Assembly: GCA_002393835.1 (NCBI GenBank) | Contig: DGTW01000199.1 | Location: forward strand, 10,479 to 20,877 | Length of the DNA: 10,399 nt | Reading direction: 5' to 3' | Source of the DNA: Treponema sp. UBA4326 | GTDB lineage: Bacteria; Spirochaetota; Spirochaetia; Treponematales; Treponemataceae | In this document: positions 7,732-10,399 of the stretch, one piece after another | Layout: every line of letters begins with the position of its first letter | Position numbering within the stretch: the stretch's first letter is position 1 | Program-made: the position numbers and the translations under genes | Notes under the pieces: model-generated | Databases searched by the model: none | Seen by the model: the letters and a program-made list of their open reading frames with translations, nothing else | What the model was told of the DNA's origin: nothing

Positions 7732-8463
7732 ATGACGAAAGAAATATATGTAATCGGAGATGAGTCCAGGCCTGTCGTAAAGAATATTCTTGTACAGCTG
7801 CAGGCAACAAAATGTACAATTCATGTAATTGCACCTGTTCCTGAACGCCTGGTATTTGATACAAGCAGGCAACTTCACATAGTCCTCTGTCTTTTTGAAG
7901 GAATGGATTTTGAAGTGGTCCGTAAGCTCGGTCAGATTCAAAAAAACGGAAACATCAATATTTATACAATCGGAACCATAAATATGACCGTTGACCAGGA
8001 CACTATGCTCCGAAAAATCCCTGCCATCAGGTTTCCAAGCTATACATTCAATACTGAAGAATTTATAAGTACCCTGCAGAAGAATGACATTACCGACAAA
8101 CATATCCTTGTTGTTGATGACGAGCCTATCCTCCTGCGCTCAATTAAAAGCTGGCTCGGCGATGAATTTGAAATTTCGCTTGTAAATTCTGGAGAGGCCG
8201 CCCTGCAGTATCTTTCAAGCCATTCTGCTGATTTGGTCTTGCTGGATTACAAAATGCCTGGAATGGACGGACCTGAAGTGCTTAAAAAGATTCGCTCGAA
8301 TGTTTCCCTTGCACAGCTGCCGGTAATTTTCCTTACGGCAAACAATGACAAGGAAAGCGTCATGACCGTAATGAATTTAAAACCGGAAGGCTATATCTTG
8401 AAGAGTAAGTCCCCGACCGAAATAAAACAGGCAGTCATAGACTTCTTCAAAAGCCGCTTGTAA
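7732..8463 (+). CDS. Response regulator: N-terminal pseudo-receiver plus C-terminal receiver, no output domain
   Basis: This 243-residue cytoplasmic protein is the likely phosphate acceptor of the kinase encoded just upstream. Residues about 122-240 form a normal receiver: Asp129 and Asp130 in ILVVDDEP, the phospho-accepting Asp172 in LLDYKMPGMDG, Thr202 in FLTAN and Lys224 near the end, although the usual Pro after that Lys is Ser. Residues 1-120 are not obviously homologous to anything I can name. They have an alternating strand-helix pattern, begin with EIYVIGDES and contain HIVLCLFEGMD where a receiver would have its Asp strand. The Asp position would be Leu, so I read this half as a receiver-like fold without a phosphorylation site. 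There is no DNA-binding, cyclase or other effector domain. AAGGAG overlaps the kinase stop codon eight bases before the ATG, and the gap is 12 nt, which supports co-expression. Confidence 0.92.
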   Translation: MTKEIYVIGDESRPVVKNILVQLQATKCTIHVIAPVPERLVFDTSRQLHIVLCLFEGMDFEVVRKLGQIQKNGNINIYTIGTINMTVDQDTMLRKIPAIRFPSYTFNTEEFISTLQKNDITDKHILVVDDEPILLRSIKSWLGDEFEISLVNSGEAALQYLSSHSADLVLLDYKMPGMDGPEVLKKIRSNVSLAQLPVIFLTANNDKESVMTVMNLKPEGYILKSKSPTEIKQAVIDFFKSRL

Positions 8464-8490
8464 AAATTCAAATCCTTGAAATCTCGGATT
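8462..8490 (-). terminator. Weak candidate terminator at the convergent junction
   Basis: Read on the minus strand, TTCAA-GGAT-TTGAA (8480-8467) forms a small hairpin directly followed by five T's (8466-8462). A second pairing, AATCC with GGATT (8490-8486 and 8475-8471), overlaps it. Both stems are only five base pairs and mostly A-T, so either would be a poor terminator. The T run overlaps the stop codon of the response regulator on the other strand. No T-rich tract follows on the plus strand, so I see no terminator for the signalling operon in this gap. Confidence 0.25.
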
Positions 8491-9686
8491 CAGCCTGCCA
8501 GCGCCTCAACCGGGTCAAGTTTGCTTGCTTTCATGGCCGGGCTGAGTCCGAAAAAGATTCCCACGAAAACGCTGAAAACAAAGGAAATCACGCAGGCGGA
8601 GAATTTTATCGAATAAGGAAGCTCTGTCGCCACATACTCAATGGCAAGGCTGATGGCTATTCCCAGCCCGATTCCTAAAATGCCGCCCAAAAGGGTGATG
8701 CTTGCGCTTTCCACCAGAAACTGACGGCAAATCGCGAAGGGGCTGGCACCCAGAGCCTTTCTGATTCCGATTTCCTGCTTCCGTTCCGTTACCGTTACAA
8801 TCATTATGTTCATAATGCCGATTCCGCCGACCAAAAGGGAAATTGCGGCTATTCCAGAGAGCATGAGACTCACCGTTCCCATGACGCTTTTGACCTGCTC
8901 AATCATGGTCTGCATTGAAGTGATGTTCACACTGCCTTCCGTGCCGGATTTTTCGTTCATGTATTCGGTCAAATCGGTGACAAGCTGGGAGCAGAGGCTT
9001 GTGTCTGTCGCCTGAACCATGATTGTATCGGCAGTCGGGTTTGGCTTGATTTTTTTTGAGTAAAAGCCTCTGGGAATGTAGATTCCGGTTGTGGTGGATT
9101 CCATGCCCGCCGACTGTTCTTTAAGCACTCCGACCACAGTAAAAGCAAAGGGAACTTTTGAGGAAACGACAATCACGCCCTTTCCCACAGCATTTCCATC
9201 AGGGAAGAGAGTAGAAGCCACCTCGCTTCCGATAATCATTTTCTGGCTGCCCGCAACATCGTCAGTCACGGTAAAATAACTGCCTGTGTCGAGTTCAAGC
9301 TGATACATCTCAAGATAGCCCGGCTCAATGGCGGTGGCGTTTGAAGTAACGGTAGTCTCGCCATAAGAAACCGCAAAGCTGGCCGAATTCTTGTACCAGA
9401 CCTTTTTGATGTTTCGTACGCTGTCAAACAAATCAGAGCGCAATTCTTCGTCAAATTTTAAAGTGACGGCATCCCGGTTTCGTCTCATCCAGCCGCCGGA
9501 GCTAACGCTGACTAAATCCAGCCCCGAAGAGCCAAACTGAGCCTGAATATTTTTGGTAGAACTCGCCCCTATGCTCGTGATGATAATAACACTGGCCACG
9601 CCAATAATCACGCCCAGCAGGGAAAGCACCGTGCGGGTCTTTGAGCGAGAAAAGTTTCTTAATGAGTCGATAAAATCCTCTAACAT
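8490..9686 (-). CDS. MacB/FtsX-type ABC transporter permease
   Basis: This 398-residue inner-membrane protein is the permease half of a type VII (MacB/LolCE-like) ABC system, which uses ATP to drive substrate extrusion or lipoprotein release on the outer side of the membrane. It has the standard four-helix plan: helix 1 at about 19-40, a periplasmic MacB-type domain at about 45-265, then an FtsX domain with helices at about 273-299, 327-351 and 363-385. The strongest signatures are GGIGIMNIMIVTVTERKQEIG and IRKALGA after helix 2 and SPAMKASKLDPVEAL at the C-terminus. Length is normal for a permease lacking a fused ATPase. The start overlaps the end of the upstream ATPase gene by 7 nt, and AGGAAG lies about seven bases before the ATG, so the pair is co-translated. 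The substrate cannot be read from sequence; peptide or antibiotic export, lipoprotein release and cell-wall hydrolase control all occur in this family. Confidence 0.94.
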   Translation of the reverse strand: MLEDFIDSLRNFSRSKTRTVLSLLGVIIGVASVIIITSIGASSTKNIQAQFGSSGLDLVSVSSGGWMRRNRDAVTLKFDEELRSDLFDSVRNIKKVWYKNSASFAVSYGETTVTSNATAIEPGYLEMYQLELDTGSYFTVTDDVAGSQKMIIGSEVASTLFPDGNAVGKGVIVVSSKVPFAFTVVGVLKEQSAGMESTTTGIYIPRGFYSKKIKPNPTADTIMVQATDTSLCSQLVTDLTEYMNEKSGTEGSVNITSMQTMIEQVKSVMGTVSLMLSGIAAISLLVGGIGIMNIMIVTVTERKQEIGIRKALGASPFAICRQFLVESASITLLGGILGIGLGIAISLAIEYVATELPYSIKFSACVISFVFSVFVGIFFGLSPAMKASKLDPVEALAG

Positions 9687-10366
9687 GTCTTGTCTTCCTG
9701 TATCATTCCGTCAAGAATGCGTATGCAGCGTCGTGTGCTGGCTCCGATTCCCGGGTCGTGGGTGACTATTACGATTGTCGTTCCCGTACTGTTGATTTCG
9801 CCGAAAAGTTCCAGGACGGCCCGGCCTGTCGTGCTGTCCAAGGCTCCCGTGGGCTCGTCTGCAAGGATAATCGCAGGCCGAGTGACCGTCGCCCGCGCGA
9901 TTGCCACCCTCTGCTTCTGTCCGCCTGAAAGCTCGTTGGGAAGATGATTCACCCGGTCAGAAAGCCCCACTTTTTCAAGGGCAGCGAGTGCCATGTCCCT
10001 GCGGAGGGGCCGCTCGATTCCCTGGTAGCGGAGAGGAACCATGACATTCTCAAGAACGGTCATTGTAGGCAGGAGATGGTACTGCTGGAAGACAAAGCCG
10101 ATTGTTTTGTTGCGAAGGACGGCAAGCTCTTTTTCGCTCATTTTGGCCGTCTCCCGGCCGCCGATTTTCACTATGCCGCTTGTGGGCCGGTCAAGGCAGC
10201 CAATCATGTTCATGCAGGTGGATTTTCCTGAGCCTGAAGGCCCCATTATGGACAGAAATTCCCCCTGCTCCACGGAAAAAGAAATTCCCCGCAGGGCATG
10301 GACTTCCTGCTCACCCATTGAGTAAATCTTGCGAACATCTTCCATTAATATAACTGGCTCTGACAT
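9680..10366 (-). CDS. MacB/LolD-type ABC transporter ATP-binding protein
   Basis: This 228-residue cytoplasmic ATPase pairs with the permease encoded next to it. All nucleotide-binding elements are intact: Walker A GPSGSGKST at 42-50, the Q-loop in FVFQQYHLLPTMTV near residue 94, the signature LSGGQKQRVAIARA from 146, Walker B IILADEPTGALD from 166 with Asp170 and Glu171, and the switch His203 in VTHD. QQYHLLP, the run NELSGGQ, and DEPTGALD are characteristic of the LolD/MacB branch rather than of nutrient importers. Its length is usual for that branch. AGGAG lies four bases before the ATG and overlaps a possible stop codon of a preceding gene, so this is probably not the first gene of the operon. 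The promoter must lie beyond the right edge. Confidence 0.95.
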   Translation of the reverse strand: MSEPVILMEDVRKIYSMGEQEVHALRGISFSVEQGEFLSIMGPSGSGKSTCMNMIGCLDRPTSGIVKIGGRETAKMSEKELAVLRNKTIGFVFQQYHLLPTMTVLENVMVPLRYQGIERPLRRDMALAALEKVGLSDRVNHLPNELSGGQKQRVAIARATVTRPAIILADEPTGALDSTTGRAVLELFGEINSTGTTIVIVTHDPGIGASTRRCIRILDGMIQEDKTC

Positions 10367-10373
10367 AAATCTC

Positions 10374-10399
10374 CTAAAAGCAGGCGTTGCGGGCGGCGT
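10374..10399 (-). CDS. Possible last codons of an upstream gene in the ABC operon
   Basis: On the minus strand one frame entering from the right edge reads AARNACF and then TAG at 10376-10374, where the stop overlaps the AGGAG that serves the ATPase gene. Stop-on-ribosome-site junctions of this kind are seen elsewhere in this window, at the kinase/regulator boundary. MacB-type pairs are commonly preceded by a MacA/HlyD-like membrane-fusion protein. Only seven codons are visible, another frame stays open a little longer, and identity cannot be judged. Confidence 0.3.

Noticed and set aside
7726..8103. 125-codon minus-strand open frame opposite the N-terminal half of the response regulator
   Set aside because: The sense gene has a strong ribosome site and a clear receiver domain in the same frame; the antisense product resembles no known family.
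1..10399. Mobile elements, CRISPR arrays, tRNA or rRNA genes, riboswitches
   Set aside because: I read both strands for transposase or integrase motifs, spaced direct repeats, cloverleaf or rRNA-like segments and long structured leaders and found none; nearly all the sequence is accounted for by coding genes.

Overview
This window looks like the chromosome of a spirochete, most likely a host-associated Treponema. That inference rests on the gene content (several Cache-domain sensors, a two-transmembrane chemotaxis receptor, a hybrid kinase with its own Hpt domain), the moderate base composition with A-rich codons, strong AAGGAG-type ribosome sites and tight gene packing. No rRNA or marker gene is present to confirm it. 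I see no mobile element, CRISPR array, tRNA or phage gene.

Layout: (1) Positions 1-687, plus strand, hold the 3' end of an M3-family oligoendopeptidase (PepF-like) with its zinc motif. (2) Positions 688-760 are a compact regulatory gap: an A/T-only tract, a good extended -10 promoter, and an 11-bp imperfect inverted repeat that encloses the -10 box, takes in most of the ribosome site and is followed by eight T's directly before the next ATG. (3) Positions 761-8463 hold four plus-strand signalling genes with gaps of 24, -4 and 12 nt, which read as one operon: a methyl-accepting chemotaxis protein, a membrane Cache-GGDEF protein with a degraded nucleotide loop, a 1151-residue hybrid histidine kinase (Cache-HAMP-PAS-HisKA-HATPase-REC-Hpt), and a 243-residue protein with a pseudo-receiver followed by a normal receiver. 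(4) Positions 8490-10366, minus strand, hold an ABC exporter pair of the MacB/LolCDE class, permease and ATPase as separate overlapping genes. The extreme right edge probably carries the last codons of another gene of that operon, perhaps the usual membrane-fusion partner. The two operons converge with only 26 nt between them.

How they may work together: the receptor, the GGDEF protein and the kinase each present a large domain outside the membrane, so this operon senses the environment three times. The kinase can complete a His-Asp-His relay in one chain, and the natural recipient is the receiver protein encoded 12 nt downstream. That protein has no DNA-binding or enzyme domain, so the output is probably protein-protein contact, plausibly with the chemotaxis machinery or the GGDEF protein. 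This wiring is inference from gene order. The domain families are well known individually; the combination, the degenerate GGDEF and the pseudo-receiver/receiver protein are the parts most worth following up.
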